Shown: piece by piece, positions 52,395 to 60,483 of the stretch
Layout: each line of letters begins with the position of its first letter
Position numbering within the stretch: the first letter of the stretch is position 1
Source of the DNA: Flammeovirgaceae bacterium SG7u.111
GTDB lineage: Bacteria > Bacteroidota > Bacteroidia > Cytophagales > Flammeovirgaceae
Direction: 5' to 3'
DNA: 64,000 bases
Assembly (NCBI GenBank): GCA_034044135.1
Contig: CP139021.1
Span: 3,239,635-3,303,634, forward strand
Made by a program: the position numbers and the translations under genes
Notes under the pieces: generated by a model
What the model was told of the DNA's origin: nothing
The model's input: the letters and a program-made list of their open reading frames with translations, nothing else
Database searches by the model: none

Positions 52395-52462
52395 TGAATA
52401 AATAACCGTTATACTTCTAGTCAAAAGTGCTCTGAACCTATTTAATCTGATATTAGGTATAG

Positions 52463-52501
52463 AGTATCGGCATTACTGCGTAGTAATGCCGATACTTTTT
52501 T
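52463..52501 (+). terminator. Rho-independent terminator after the repeat array
   Basis: Perfect 15-bp stem AGTATCGGCATTACT (52463-52477) / AGTAATGCCGATACT (52482-52496) with a GCGT loop and six Ts running on. The U-tract is on the plus strand; no annotated plus-strand gene precedes it, so it serves a transcript across the repeats. It may also shield the convergent acyl-CoA dehydrogenase gene. Confidence 0.85.
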
Positions 52502-52523
52502 GGAGCAGCAAGGAGGCTGCTTA

Positions 52524-53675
52524 CTACCTATCCAAAATATGCCGTGAAATAACCAGTCGCTGAATTTCCGAAGTGCCTTCGCCAATTTGCAACAAGCGTT
52601 GGTCTCGGTAGAAACGCTCTACGTCGTATTCTTTCATTAGCCCGTAGCCACCGTGTATCTGAACGGATTCGTCTGCCACTTCTTTGGCTATTTCAGAGCA
52701 GTAGAGCTTGGCCATGGCAGCCTCTTTCCCAAAAGGTTTTTTCTTCTGTTTTAGCCAACAGGCTTTGTACAGTAGGTTTCTGGCGAGTTCAATTTTCAGT
52801 GCCATATCTGCCAGCTTGAAAGAAATGGCTTGGAATTTTGAGATTTGCCTGCCAAACTGCCTTCGCTGTTGGGCATAGGCAAGTGCCAATTCGTAAGCTC
52901 CTTGGGCGCAGCCTAGCCCCATGGCGGCAATGGAAAGTCTGCCGCTATCAAGTGTTGTAAGCATGATTTTAGAGCCTTGCCCTCTTTTCCCCAACACGTT
53001 CTTTTTGGGCACTCGGCATTGGTCAAAAAACAACTGGGCAGTATTCGAGCCTCTCCACATCAACTTGCCGTGCATAGTCTGCGTACTGAAACCTTCCGTG
53101 CCTTTTTCCACCAAAATAGTTGATATTTCCTTTCGCCCATCTTTGTGGATATCGCTGATAAGCTGAACTGTTACACCTCCTGTAATCGGCGTGTCGGCGT
53201 TGGTAATGAATATTTTAGACCCATTTATTTCCCATTCGTTGTTTTCTAATTTACCCGTAGTCTGGCTTCCACGGGAGTCTGAGCCAGCTTCTACTTCGGT
53301 AAGCCCAAAAGCCCAGAGTTTCTTGCCAGAGCATAGGTCGGGCAGGTATTTCTCCTTTTGTTCCTTGTTTCCAAATTTCATGATTGGCCCGATGCCCAAG
53401 GAATTGTGCGCCGCAACCGTAGCTGCCTGCGAGCCATCAATTCGAGCAATTTCCTCCACGGCGATGATGTAGGAAAGTACGTCCATGCCATGGCCGCCGT
53501 AGCGAGTGGGGGCGGTCATTCCAAAAATGCCCAACTCGCCCATTTGCTGAGTGATTTCTACGGAAAAGCATTCCTTTTCATCCAGTTCTCTGGCCTTGGG
53601 TTTGATGACCTGCTCGGCAAAATCTCGAACAGAGCTGCGTATAAGCTCGTGGCGTTCATTGCAATATATGTCCAT
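52524..53675 (-). CDS. Acyl-CoA dehydrogenase
   Basis: 383 residues, FAD-dependent alpha,beta-dehydrogenation of an acyl-CoA. Family segments: FGMTAPTRYGGHGMDVLSY, WAFGLTEVEAGSDSRGSQT (FAD/substrate loop), KIFITNADTP, QAISFKLADMALKIELAR and the C-terminal IHGGYGLMKEYDVERFYRDQR ... IGEGTSEIQRLVISRHIL. It is the last gene of a minus-strand operon with the AtuA-like protein, enoyl-CoA hydratase and carboxyltransferase, so its substrate is likely a branched acyl-CoA such as isovaleryl- or citronellyl-CoA. There is a 100-base gap to the AtuA-like gene. Start ATG at 53675. Confidence 0.92.
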   Translation of the reverse strand: MDIYCNERHELIRSSVRDFAEQVIKPKARELDEKECFSVEITQQMGELGIFGMTAPTRYGGHGMDVLSYIIAVEEIARIDGSQAATVAAHNSLGIGPIMKFGNKEQKEKYLPDLCSGKKLWAFGLTEVEAGSDSRGSQTTGKLENNEWEINGSKIFITNADTPITGGVTVQLISDIHKDGRKEISTILVEKGTEGFSTQTMHGKLMWRGSNTAQLFFDQCRVPKKNVLGKRGQGSKIMLTTLDSGRLSIAAMGLGCAQGAYELALAYAQQRRQFGRQISKFQAISFKLADMALKIELARNLLYKACWLKQKKKPFGKEAAMAKLYCSEIAKEVADESVQIHGGYGLMKEYDVERFYRDQRLLQIGEGTSEIQRLVISRHILDR

Positions 53676-53775
53676 GTTATGTGTGGTTGTTTTGGTTAAG
53701 GTGTTGTTGGAATTGGTTGATAGCTTAGTGTTGATTGTTTAATGAGGAGGTGAGTAAATGCTTATAGAGATTATG

Positions 53776-55569
53776 CTACGGAATCAATTTCCTCGGCACA
53801 AAAACTTTTTGCGCCAAGAAAGCCGCAGCAATCATTTTCCCCTGAGGATCTAGCCTCGACGATTTTGTGCCGCCGCCATCCAGTACATCGTTCAGCACAA
53901 AATTGAACCCTCGAAGGCTTTCCCATTCATGCCGAATGATTTCTCCATGGCACTGATCTTTAAACCATTGTTTAACCAAGTCGGTTTTTAGGTGCTTTTT
54001 CAAGAAATCGAATATTGCTTCGCTGCGAGCCAATACGCCTAGGTTTGCCGTGTTGCCTTTGTCACCAGACCTCGCCAAGCACAAGTCTTTCATGCTGACT
54101 TCGGCAAGCTCTACCGATGGGGTAAGCAAAGTGAAGTCGCCTTTGTCAGGTTGGATATGTGGGGAGCTAATCTGCTCATATTTTTCTTTTGCCATATGTG
54201 GATAGAACGAATTGATTTCACGCTCTTTGGCTTGGAAAGGAACGTCCCACAGGATTTGCTTTATGTTTCGTTTGTCAAGCAATGTAGGCCAGTAGGCTAT
54301 CACTTCTTGGGGTTTTGGTCGCCCGCCATAAGCCGCAACGCCTTGCGGTCCAGCCAAAATGATTCCTGCTACTTCTTTGGCGAAGGTCTGCAAATGGGCA
54401 CGCTCTAGATCAAAAGCGACGAATTGTAGCAGGATTTCCCTGCTTTCTTCTTTGGCCAAGGCATTGCCAAGTGCATTTGCACCAATAAAATTTGTAGCTG
54501 TTCTGTAAAATCTAGTTGAAATTCTTTTCCAAAATATTTTGCTAAGCAACTCGGCTTTCTCCAAGGCATTTTTACCGCCTACCACCACTTGCCCAACGGC
54601 TTTGTACCCATCCCTCAGTGCCATGGATACTTTCCACGTTTGTGGTGCTGGTTTTCCTTTCACTCCACTTACCGCTACTTTGTGTTCCCCAACATCTGTG
54701 ATAGAGATTTCACTCATGTCGGCAACTACATCTGGTCCCATGTAGTTTGTCGGGTCAGAAACTTCGTAAATCAACTGTTCCTTCACCGTCCATTGGTTCA
54801 CTAGCCCGCCTGTTCCCTCAGCTTTGGTAACTTCAAACGATCCATCGGCGTTCATTTCCACTATTGGGTAGCCCATTTCCGTCCATTGACTCACCTGTTG
54901 CCAATCGGTGAAATTCCCTCCGCAAGCTTGAGAGCCGCATTCCAAAATATGCCCTGCCACCATCCCCGCAGCAAGTTTATCCCAATCATCCAGCTCCCAA
55001 TCCAGTTCATACACGCAAGGGGCGATGGTGAGCGCACTGTCCGAAGCCCTTCCCGCAATCACGATATCAGCTCCTGCTTGCAACGCTTCCACTATGCCTT
55101 GGGAACTGGTATATACATTGGCACTGACCAATTGTTCAAGCGGATAGTTAAAAGAGTTGCCCGTTTCAAAGTTCTCAAATTGCTCTCCATCTGCTTGCAG
55201 TTGATCGATCTGCTCCATGAGGTTATCGCCTGTAACCGCCATCACTTTTTTGTCGAACCCCATGCTGTGTAGGGCTTCTTGCAAAGCTTGGGCGCAAGCG
55301 ATAGGGTTCATCCCACCTGCATTGGTGATGATCTTTGGGAAATATTGTTTCAGTGCATCTTCGGCTAATTTGATATGCTCGATGAAGTCGGCAACATATC
55401 CCTGTTGCGGATTTCGTAGTTGTTGCTTTGCCAAAATGCTCATGCTCACCTCGGCAAGATAATCTGCCGTGAGGTAATCGAGCTTACCAAGGAGTACCTG
55501 CCTTCGCATAGCCAACGGCTCATCGCCCCAAAAACCGCTGCTGTTTCCTATTCGGACTTTTCTTTTCAT
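53776..55569 (-). CDS. AtuA-like (DUF1446) protein with C-terminal ferredoxin-fold domain
   Basis: 597 residues, cytosolic. The first 450 residues are the DUF1446/AtuA domain (RIGNSSGFWGDEPLAMRRQV, KIITNAGGMNPIACAQAL, ADIVIAGRASDSALTIAP, CGSQACGGNFTDW). The last 100 form the AtuA-like domain with LCLARSGDKGNTANLGVLAR. AtuA belongs to the acyclic terpene (citronellol/geraniol) utilisation pathway of Pseudomonas; its exact reaction is unsettled, and related proteins occur in leucine/isovalerate type clusters. Its place between enoyl-CoA hydratase and acyl-CoA dehydrogenase genes supports a role in branched-chain acyl-CoA breakdown. Confidence 0.88.
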   Translation of the reverse strand: MKRKVRIGNSSGFWGDEPLAMRRQVLLGKLDYLTADYLAEVSMSILAKQQLRNPQQGYVADFIEHIKLAEDALKQYFPKIITNAGGMNPIACAQALQEALHSMGFDKKVMAVTGDNLMEQIDQLQADGEQFENFETGNSFNYPLEQLVSANVYTSSQGIVEALQAGADIVIAGRASDSALTIAPCVYELDWELDDWDKLAAGMVAGHILECGSQACGGNFTDWQQVSQWTEMGYPIVEMNADGSFEVTKAEGTGGLVNQWTVKEQLIYEVSDPTNYMGPDVVADMSEISITDVGEHKVAVSGVKGKPAPQTWKVSMALRDGYKAVGQVVVGGKNALEKAELLSKIFWKRISTRFYRTATNFIGANALGNALAKEESREILLQFVAFDLERAHLQTFAKEVAGIILAGPQGVAAYGGRPKPQEVIAYWPTLLDKRNIKQILWDVPFQAKEREINSFYPHMAKEKYEQISSPHIQPDKGDFTLLTPSVELAEVSMKDLCLARSGDKGNTANLGVLARSEAIFDFLKKHLKTDLVKQWFKDQCHGEIIRHEWESLRGFNFVLNDVLDGGGTKSSRLDPQGKMIAAAFLAQKVFVPRKLIP

Positions 55570-55639
55570 ATTTTTTCGAATTAAATAAGTACGTCATGCC
55601 GCACGTAGATGCGGTATCTCTTTCCTAAGCTCATCAAAC

Positions 55640-55722
55640 TCTCCTTTTTCGGAAAGTCGCAAGGGCTGCAGGATTTCTCTGCTTCGTAGGCTGGAGATCC
55701 CGAATCAAGTTCGGGATGACTC
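55640..55722. repeat. Palindromic dispersed element at the enoyl-CoA hydratase stop codon
   Basis: ATCCCGAA (55697-55704) pairs with TTCGGGAT (55710-55717) around a TCAAG loop, preceded by the GGCTGCAGGATTTCTCTGC/TTCGTAGGCTGGAG stretch. ATCCCGAA-TCAAG-TTCGGGAT elements are common in genomes of this phylum. The stop of the hydratase gene (55705-55707) lies in the loop, so the element supplies its last five residues (ESSRT). Confidence 0.65.
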
Positions 55723-56505
55723 GAATTTTTCCACCCACTTCGGTTTTCTTTTCTCTAAGAAAGCAGCCATCCCTTCTTGCCCCTCTTCCGACTTTCGGGT
55801 TTCGGCAATCATCTTTGCCGTGTTAGAATATGCTTCTTCAAATGTCCAGTTGTTCACCACTTCGTTTATCAGCTTTTTGCACTCGGTCAAAGCCTGCGGA
55901 CCAGAAGTCTTTAGTTGATTTAGAAATAGCGTTAGTTCGCTTTCTACTTCTTGGGCATTCCCAGAAAAGTTGACAAGCCCCAGTCTTTCCGCTCTTACTC
56001 CGTTGATCCTCTTTCCGCTAAGCATCAGCGATTTTGCATTGAATTCTCCGACTCTTTTGATCACATAGGGGGATATACAGGCAGGGATAAGCCCAATCTT
56101 TACTTCGCTCAAGGAAAAGACACAATCGTCGTGTGCCAATGCGAAATCACAGGCTGCAAGCAACCCGTTTGCCCCGCCAATGGCAGCTCCTTGTACCACG
56201 GCAATGGTGGGTTTGGGGAAGCTGTAAAGAAGTTGAAAGCACTTGGAAAGATTGAGGCTTTCTGCCAAATTTTGCTCGTAAGTATAAGCAAGTGCCGAAC
56301 GCATCCAATTAAGATCAGCACCAGCGCAGAAGGATTTTCCTTTCCCTTTTATAAGTAAGATGTTACACGAGGTGTCTTGGGAAAGTTCTTCCAAGCAATC
56401 GATGATTTCCAAAATCATTTCTTCATGGAAGGCATTGTGCACCTCAGGTCGGTTGAGCCAAAGAGTGACAACCCCATGGTTGTTTTCGGTTGTTATGCTT
56501 TTCAT
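55705..56505 (-). CDS. Enoyl-CoA hydratase/isomerase (probably methylglutaconyl-CoA hydratase-like)
   Basis: 266 residues from the ATG at 56505; an extra ten upstream codons exist but run into the palindromic element at 56524. Crotonase fold: oxyanion-hole segments FCAGADLNWMRS and IAVVQGAAIGGANGLLAACDF, and the second catalytic region FSLSEVKIGLIPACISPYV. Position 2 of an operon with a methylcrotonyl-CoA-carboxylase-type carboxyltransferase suggests hydration of 3-methylglutaconyl-CoA or isohexenyl-glutaconyl-CoA. The last residues are encoded by a dispersed repeat. Complete gene. Confidence 0.9.
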   Translation of the reverse strand: MKSITTENNHGVVTLWLNRPEVHNAFHEEMILEIIDCLEELSQDTSCNILLIKGKGKSFCAGADLNWMRSALAYTYEQNLAESLNLSKCFQLLYSFPKPTIAVVQGAAIGGANGLLAACDFALAHDDCVFSLSEVKIGLIPACISPYVIKRVGEFNAKSLMLSGKRINGVRAERLGLVNFSGNAQEVESELTLFLNQLKTSGPQALTECKKLINEVVNNWTFEEAYSNTAKMIAETRKSEEGQEGMAAFLEKRKPKWVEKFESSRT

Positions 56506-56523
56506 TTTCTTATTATTTTTTGG

Positions 56524-56550
56524 GAGACAAGGCATGCATTGTCTCTACGG
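56524..56550. repeat. Palindromic dispersed repeat (GAGACAA...TTGTCTC)
   Basis: GAGACAA (56524-56530) and TTGTCTC (56539-56545) around GGCATGCA, ending CTACGG. Same family as 31742-31766 and 28631-28659. It sits in the 62-base gap between the carboxyltransferase stop and the hydratase ATG. Confidence 0.6.
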
Positions 56551-56566
56551 TTTTTCTTATTTCTAA

Positions 56567-58168
56567 TCACATTCTGAATACCCCAAACTTTGATTCTTTG
56601 ATCTTTTTGTGGAGGCAGGCTTCCAAGGCTCTAGCTATTACATTTCGGGTTTCTTTTGGTTCTATGATGCCATCGTCCCAGATGCGTGCGGTGCTGAAAT
56701 AGGCACTTCCTTCTTGCTCGTATTTATCAAGAATTTTTTGCTTTAACGTTTCTAATTCTTCTTCATCCACTTCTTTTCCTGCCTTTTGAGCTTGTTCTTT
56801 TTTGATGGTAAGTAAGACGTTTGCCGCCTGCTGCCCACCCATCACCGAAGTTTTTGCATTGGGCCAGAGGAAAAGGAAGTTGGGATCGTACCCTCTGCCC
56901 GACATGGCATAATTTCCCGCCCCAAACGAACCGCCTACTACCAAAGTGATTTTGGGGACTTTGGCGTTTGCCACCGCATGGATCATTTTGGCTCCGTCTT
57001 TTGCCAAGCCGCCTTGTTCGTAGCGTTTGCCCACCATAAAACCCATGATGTTTTGTAGAAAGATAATGGGTATTTTGCGGGATGCGCAAAGGGTAACGAA
57101 GTGTGCTCCTTTGAGGGCAGATTCGGAAAACAAAATGCCGTTATTGGCAATAATGCCGACTGAAATGCCTTTGATGTGGGCAAAACCTGTGATAAGCGTG
57201 CGCCCGTATCGAGCTTTAAATTCTTGGAAATCGCTTCCATCCACTATGCGGGCGATTATTTCTTTTAGGTTGTAAGATCTCCGGAGGTCGTCGGGGATGA
57301 GGCCATGGAGCTCCTGAATATCGTATAATGGTTCTTGGTATTCCGCTAATCGGTTTTTGACTTTCTTTTGGCGGATATGACGGAAAATATCTTGACAGAT
57401 TCGGAGAGCATCTTCGTCGTTTTGGGCGAGGTGGTCGGCTACTCCGCTTACTGCGGTGTGCATTTCCGCTCCACCGAGTTGCTCAGCGCTCACTTCTTCG
57501 CCCGTTGCGGCTTTCACCAGCGGAGGTCCGCCTATAAATACGGTTGCTTGGTTTTTGACCATTATCACCTCGTCGCTCATGGCGGGGACGTAGGCGCCAC
57601 CTGCTGTGCAGCTACCCATCACCACGGCTACCTGCGGAATCTTTTTAGCCGAAAGGCGAGATTGGTAATAGAAGAAGCGTCCGAAATGGTTTCGGTCAGC
57701 GAAGACATCCGCTTGGTCAGGTAAGAATACGCCGCCGCTGTCCACCAAGTACACGCAAGGGAGCTTGTTTTGCAAAGCGATCTCCAATGCCCTCAAATGC
57801 TTTTTGATTCCCTCGGCTATGTACGTGCCGCCCTTTACCGTGGCATCATTGGCGATGATGACCGTGTCTATCCCATTGATTTTTCCTATGCCTGTCACCA
57901 ACCCTGCGGAGGGGAATTGGTTCTTCTTGATGTCCCAAGCCGCTAGGGCAGAAAGCTCCAGAAACGAGCCGTCATCTACCAAATATTCCACCCGCAGCCG
58001 AGCCGTCCACCTTCCTTTTTCAACAAATCGCTTTACGGATGCTTCCTCGCTTCGGTCTTTCACCGACTTTAGGCGGCTGCGGTATTCTTCCAGCACGTTT
58101 TCATATAGATCGGCATTCCTTGTAAACTGTTCGGAATCCGTATCAATCTTGGTTGTTAGTATGGCCAT
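56567..58168 (-). CDS. Acyl-CoA carboxylase carboxyltransferase (methylcrotonyl-CoA carboxylase beta-like)
   Basis: 533 residues from the ATG at 58168 (frame opens 12 codons earlier without family sequence). Carboxyltransferase motifs: GTYIAEGIKKHLRALEIA, VMGSCTAGGAYVPAMSDE and FLQNIMGFMVGKRYEQGG, and the C-terminal GRGYDPNFLFLWPNAKTSVMGG. Length matches MCC-beta/GCC-beta (AtuC/LiuB type). It is the first gene of the minus-strand operon and should carboxylate methylcrotonyl- or geranyl-CoA. The biotin carboxylase/biotin-carrier subunit is absent from the visible operon and must be encoded elsewhere. Confidence 0.92.
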   Translation of the reverse strand: MAILTTKIDTDSEQFTRNADLYENVLEEYRSRLKSVKDRSEEASVKRFVEKGRWTARLRVEYLVDDGSFLELSALAAWDIKKNQFPSAGLVTGIGKINGIDTVIIANDATVKGGTYIAEGIKKHLRALEIALQNKLPCVYLVDSGGVFLPDQADVFADRNHFGRFFYYQSRLSAKKIPQVAVVMGSCTAGGAYVPAMSDEVIMVKNQATVFIGGPPLVKAATGEEVSAEQLGGAEMHTAVSGVADHLAQNDEDALRICQDIFRHIRQKKVKNRLAEYQEPLYDIQELHGLIPDDLRRSYNLKEIIARIVDGSDFQEFKARYGRTLITGFAHIKGISVGIIANNGILFSESALKGAHFVTLCASRKIPIIFLQNIMGFMVGKRYEQGGLAKDGAKMIHAVANAKVPKITLVVGGSFGAGNYAMSGRGYDPNFLFLWPNAKTSVMGGQQAANVLLTIKKEQAQKAGKEVDEEELETLKQKILDKYEQEGSAYFSTARIWDDGIIEPKETRNVIARALEACLHKKIKESKFGVFRM

Positions 58169-58489
58169 GTTGTTCGTGGTTTGTTGGTGTAGGTAAAACC
58201 ACAAAATGAAGCATCATGTTTAGGATTTATATTCGCAACTTCTTTTAGCCTTTTGGGTATTGTTTGGCGCAGGGGAATGTGGAGGGAGGTAATATTGTCT
58301 ATTTTGATTGATAACAAATGATTTGAACAGGTTTGGCAGGGGGGGGGGAGTTCATCACTATTTAGAACAGAAAGATCTCGTCTCTGGAGGTAGCCAACAT
58401 AGGGGGAGGGGAAATGTTTTTGTAGGAAAGAGTGTTCTCTAAACAATAAAGCCCCGCCTTAAAGCAGGGCTTTGACTTGTCTTCCAATT
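58169..58489. other. 321-bp intergenic region with a ten-G tract
   Basis: Upstream of the carboxyltransferase gene. A run of ten Gs occupies 58339-58348, about 170 bases before the ATG; on the coding (minus) strand it is a ten-C tract. It may be prone to slippage and could alter promoter spacing. A terminator for the DUF1566 gene lies at 58448-58473. No gene is convincing here. Confidence 0.5.
58448..58473 (-). terminator. Terminator of the DUF1566 lipoprotein gene
   Basis: AAAGCCCcGC (58448-58457) pairs with GCaGGGCTTT (58464-58473), one mismatch. On the minus strand it continues TTTATTGTTT and lies 17 bases after the stop at 58490. Confidence 0.7.
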
Positions 58490-59698
58490 TTACTTAATAT
58501 CCCTAACAGCTCTTACAAAATTATATACATACCGAACATCCCCCTGAGGACCAAAAAACTGGGGGTAGGCATTTTTGTCGCCACTTTTAGGGTCGCTTCT
58601 TTGGCAGCCCGAACCATGAACGTCCATTAGCATACCGTTCATCTGCCCTTGACCTTCGCCGAAGGCAATATAAACAGCACTAGCATAGGGGTTTGTTCCA
58701 TCTAAATGTGTAGTACTTGTCCAAAAGAAAGGGTATTGTCCTGTATTTCCTTCTGGGTCGGCGATTTCTGTGGTGCTGAAAATAGCATCTATGGAAGGGG
58801 TATTTGAAGTTTGAGGAGATTTGGAATAATCAACAATGCTTTGTAGTTCTTTGGCATTGGGTAAACGCCAATCATTATATGCCGAAAGTTCAAGGCTTTC
58901 ACAGTATTCCAAGGCTTCTTGCCAGTCACGCGAAACCCCATCGTCTGATTTTTGCCACATCAAACCTGTTGCCTTGTCGCTTACCGTGCCATCTCCATTA
59001 TCGACATAATTATTTTTGCCATATTCTATGTTTCCCCTCACCAGTCGAAAATACATTGTATTAGCAGAACCTGTGCTTTTTTTAAATTTCGGATAGCCTT
59101 TAATTCGACCGTCTACGAAATTGACTCCAAACACTGTTTCATCGCCACCCATTGTCCGACCAACATATTCTGTAGAAGACCAAGTTTGGGCATCAATCTC
59201 TCGTTCCCTTACAGATAGGTCTCCTAATGCTTGGTCAAAATAATAAGTATCGATAAACATTTCTATCGCTTCGGCACCTTTCACCTGACCGGTAAAAATG
59301 ATGAGAGAATACAGTTCTTTTATACTTGGGACTCTCCAATCCGAATAACCGCCCAATGTTGAATTTGCTGCTTTTTGAAATGCTTCGTCATAAGTTATTT
59401 TAGATCCCATATCTTTCTCCCACATTAACCCTGTTACATTGTCCGTTATAGTGCCATTTCCATTGTCTGTATAAGAAGGTTGATAGCCTTCATGATTTGC
59501 ATCTTGTCCATAAAACTCGTCCCCCAACGACGGAGCAGGGATCATGTCAAAATCGCTGTAGGAATCTGTCACTTTGGTATCAACTATAGGGTAAGTTAAA
59601 CTTGGGGTTGGTGTAACTTCTGGTGTTGGAGTATTCTTGTTTTCACAAGAAAAAAAAGCAGAGAATAGAAAGAATAACAAAAACATGGATTGTTTCAT
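58490..59698 (-). CDS. Lipoprotein with two DUF1566 domains
   Basis: 402 residues from the ATG at 59698, which gives the lipoprotein signal FLFSAFFSC (Cys near 18); a longer frame to 59737 adds only basic residues. A Thr/Pro linker (NKNTPTPEVTPTPSLTYP) is followed by two DUF1566/Lcl-type domains, each with the pattern 'DNGNGTITDNVTGLMWEKD ... YSDWRVPSIKELYSL' and 'DNGDGTVSDKATGLMWQKS ... YNDWRLPNAKELQSI'. This domain family is found in surface and Legionella collagen-like adhesins; role unknown, probably binding. Single gene with its own terminator. Confidence 0.88.
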   Translation of the reverse strand: MKQSMFLLFFLFSAFFSCENKNTPTPEVTPTPSLTYPIVDTKVTDSYSDFDMIPAPSLGDEFYGQDANHEGYQPSYTDNGNGTITDNVTGLMWEKDMGSKITYDEAFQKAANSTLGGYSDWRVPSIKELYSLIIFTGQVKGAEAIEMFIDTYYFDQALGDLSVREREIDAQTWSSTEYVGRTMGGDETVFGVNFVDGRIKGYPKFKKSTGSANTMYFRLVRGNIEYGKNNYVDNGDGTVSDKATGLMWQKSDDGVSRDWQEALEYCESLELSAYNDWRLPNAKELQSIVDYSKSPQTSNTPSIDAIFSTTEIADPEGNTGQYPFFWTSTTHLDGTNPYASAVYIAFGEGQGQMNGMLMDVHGSGCQRSDPKSGDKNAYPQFFGPQGDVRYVYNFVRAVRDIK

Positions 59699-59884
59699 TT
59701 GTTTAAGTTTAAAAAATATGATTTTACGTTTGATCATCCATTAGAGCTTTTTTTACATAAAAGGTTTAATCTGTTTCAAGGTAACCAAAAACTTTGTTGA
59801 ACTGGACGTACTTTCCCCATTGCCCTGTAAGAGTTTTGCTACATGCGGGTTTGTTTTTGTATGTGTGACCTAATAATAAGGTTT

Positions 59885-60424
59885 TTAAAATATCCCCGTA
59901 TCATGCCCATCGATACTGGTGGTGTTTTTCTTTTGCCAGTATTCTTTTATGCGGTCTTCGCCTTGTTTGGTTGCCCAGGTGTTTAGCTCTTCCCGTTCTT
60001 CTTTGTAGTCCATAAAAGGCACTGCCATGCCGCAAGAGGTTTGCACAAGGTCGATGTCCAGCTCGAAGATCTGTCTTGCCCCAGCCAGCGGTGTGAACTT
60101 ACCGATGTGCTCGTCCCATTCTTTGTCCCGCTGGTGGTAGACCTTGGCTGTACCGTAGAGTCTCAAGATCATCGGCTTGCCTTCAAAAGCGCAGAACATG
60201 ATAGTCATTCGGTTGCTTTCTTGTACGTGCGTAGCAGTCTCGTTTCCGCTACCCGTTACGTTGAGCCAGATGGCCTTGTTTGGCCCCAGTACCTTGAAGC
60301 TGTCCATGCCTTTTGGGGAGATATTTACTTTTCCTTCTTTCATGGCCGTGCCTACAAAAAAGATGTGTTGGTTTTCTATGAATTCTTGGAGCTGAGGGGT
60401 GATTTCTGCGAGTTGTTTTCCCAT
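59885..60424 (-). CDS. Pyridoxamine 5'-phosphate oxidase-family protein
   Basis: 179 residues, cytosolic split-barrel flavin-binding protein. Seen: FFVGTAMKEGKVNISPKGMDSFKVL, IWLNVTGSGNETATHVQE, RMTIMFCAFEGKPMILRLYGTAKVY, the usual order of the PNPOx-like barrel. True PNPOx substrate residues are not evident; family members of this kind bind FMN or F420 and reduce small molecules or act in stress resistance. It lies 59 bases downstream of the phosphoesterase gene, so it could be co-transcribed with it. Confidence 0.85.
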   Translation of the reverse strand: MGKQLAEITPQLQEFIENQHIFFVGTAMKEGKVNISPKGMDSFKVLGPNKAIWLNVTGSGNETATHVQESNRMTIMFCAFEGKPMILRLYGTAKVYHQRDKEWDEHIGKFTPLAGARQIFELDIDLVQTSCGMAVPFMDYKEEREELNTWATKQGEDRIKEYWQKKNTTSIDGHDTGIF

Positions 60425-60483
60425 TGGTTTATGTTTTGTTTTACGAAGGTAGAAAATTACATCTAGGTCTCGAGTTCTAAAAC

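Noticed and set aside
58156-58446. 96-codon minus-strand frame upstream of the carboxyltransferase gene
   Set aside because: It runs through the ten-G tract, overlaps the start of the real gene and has low-complexity composition without a recognisable family.
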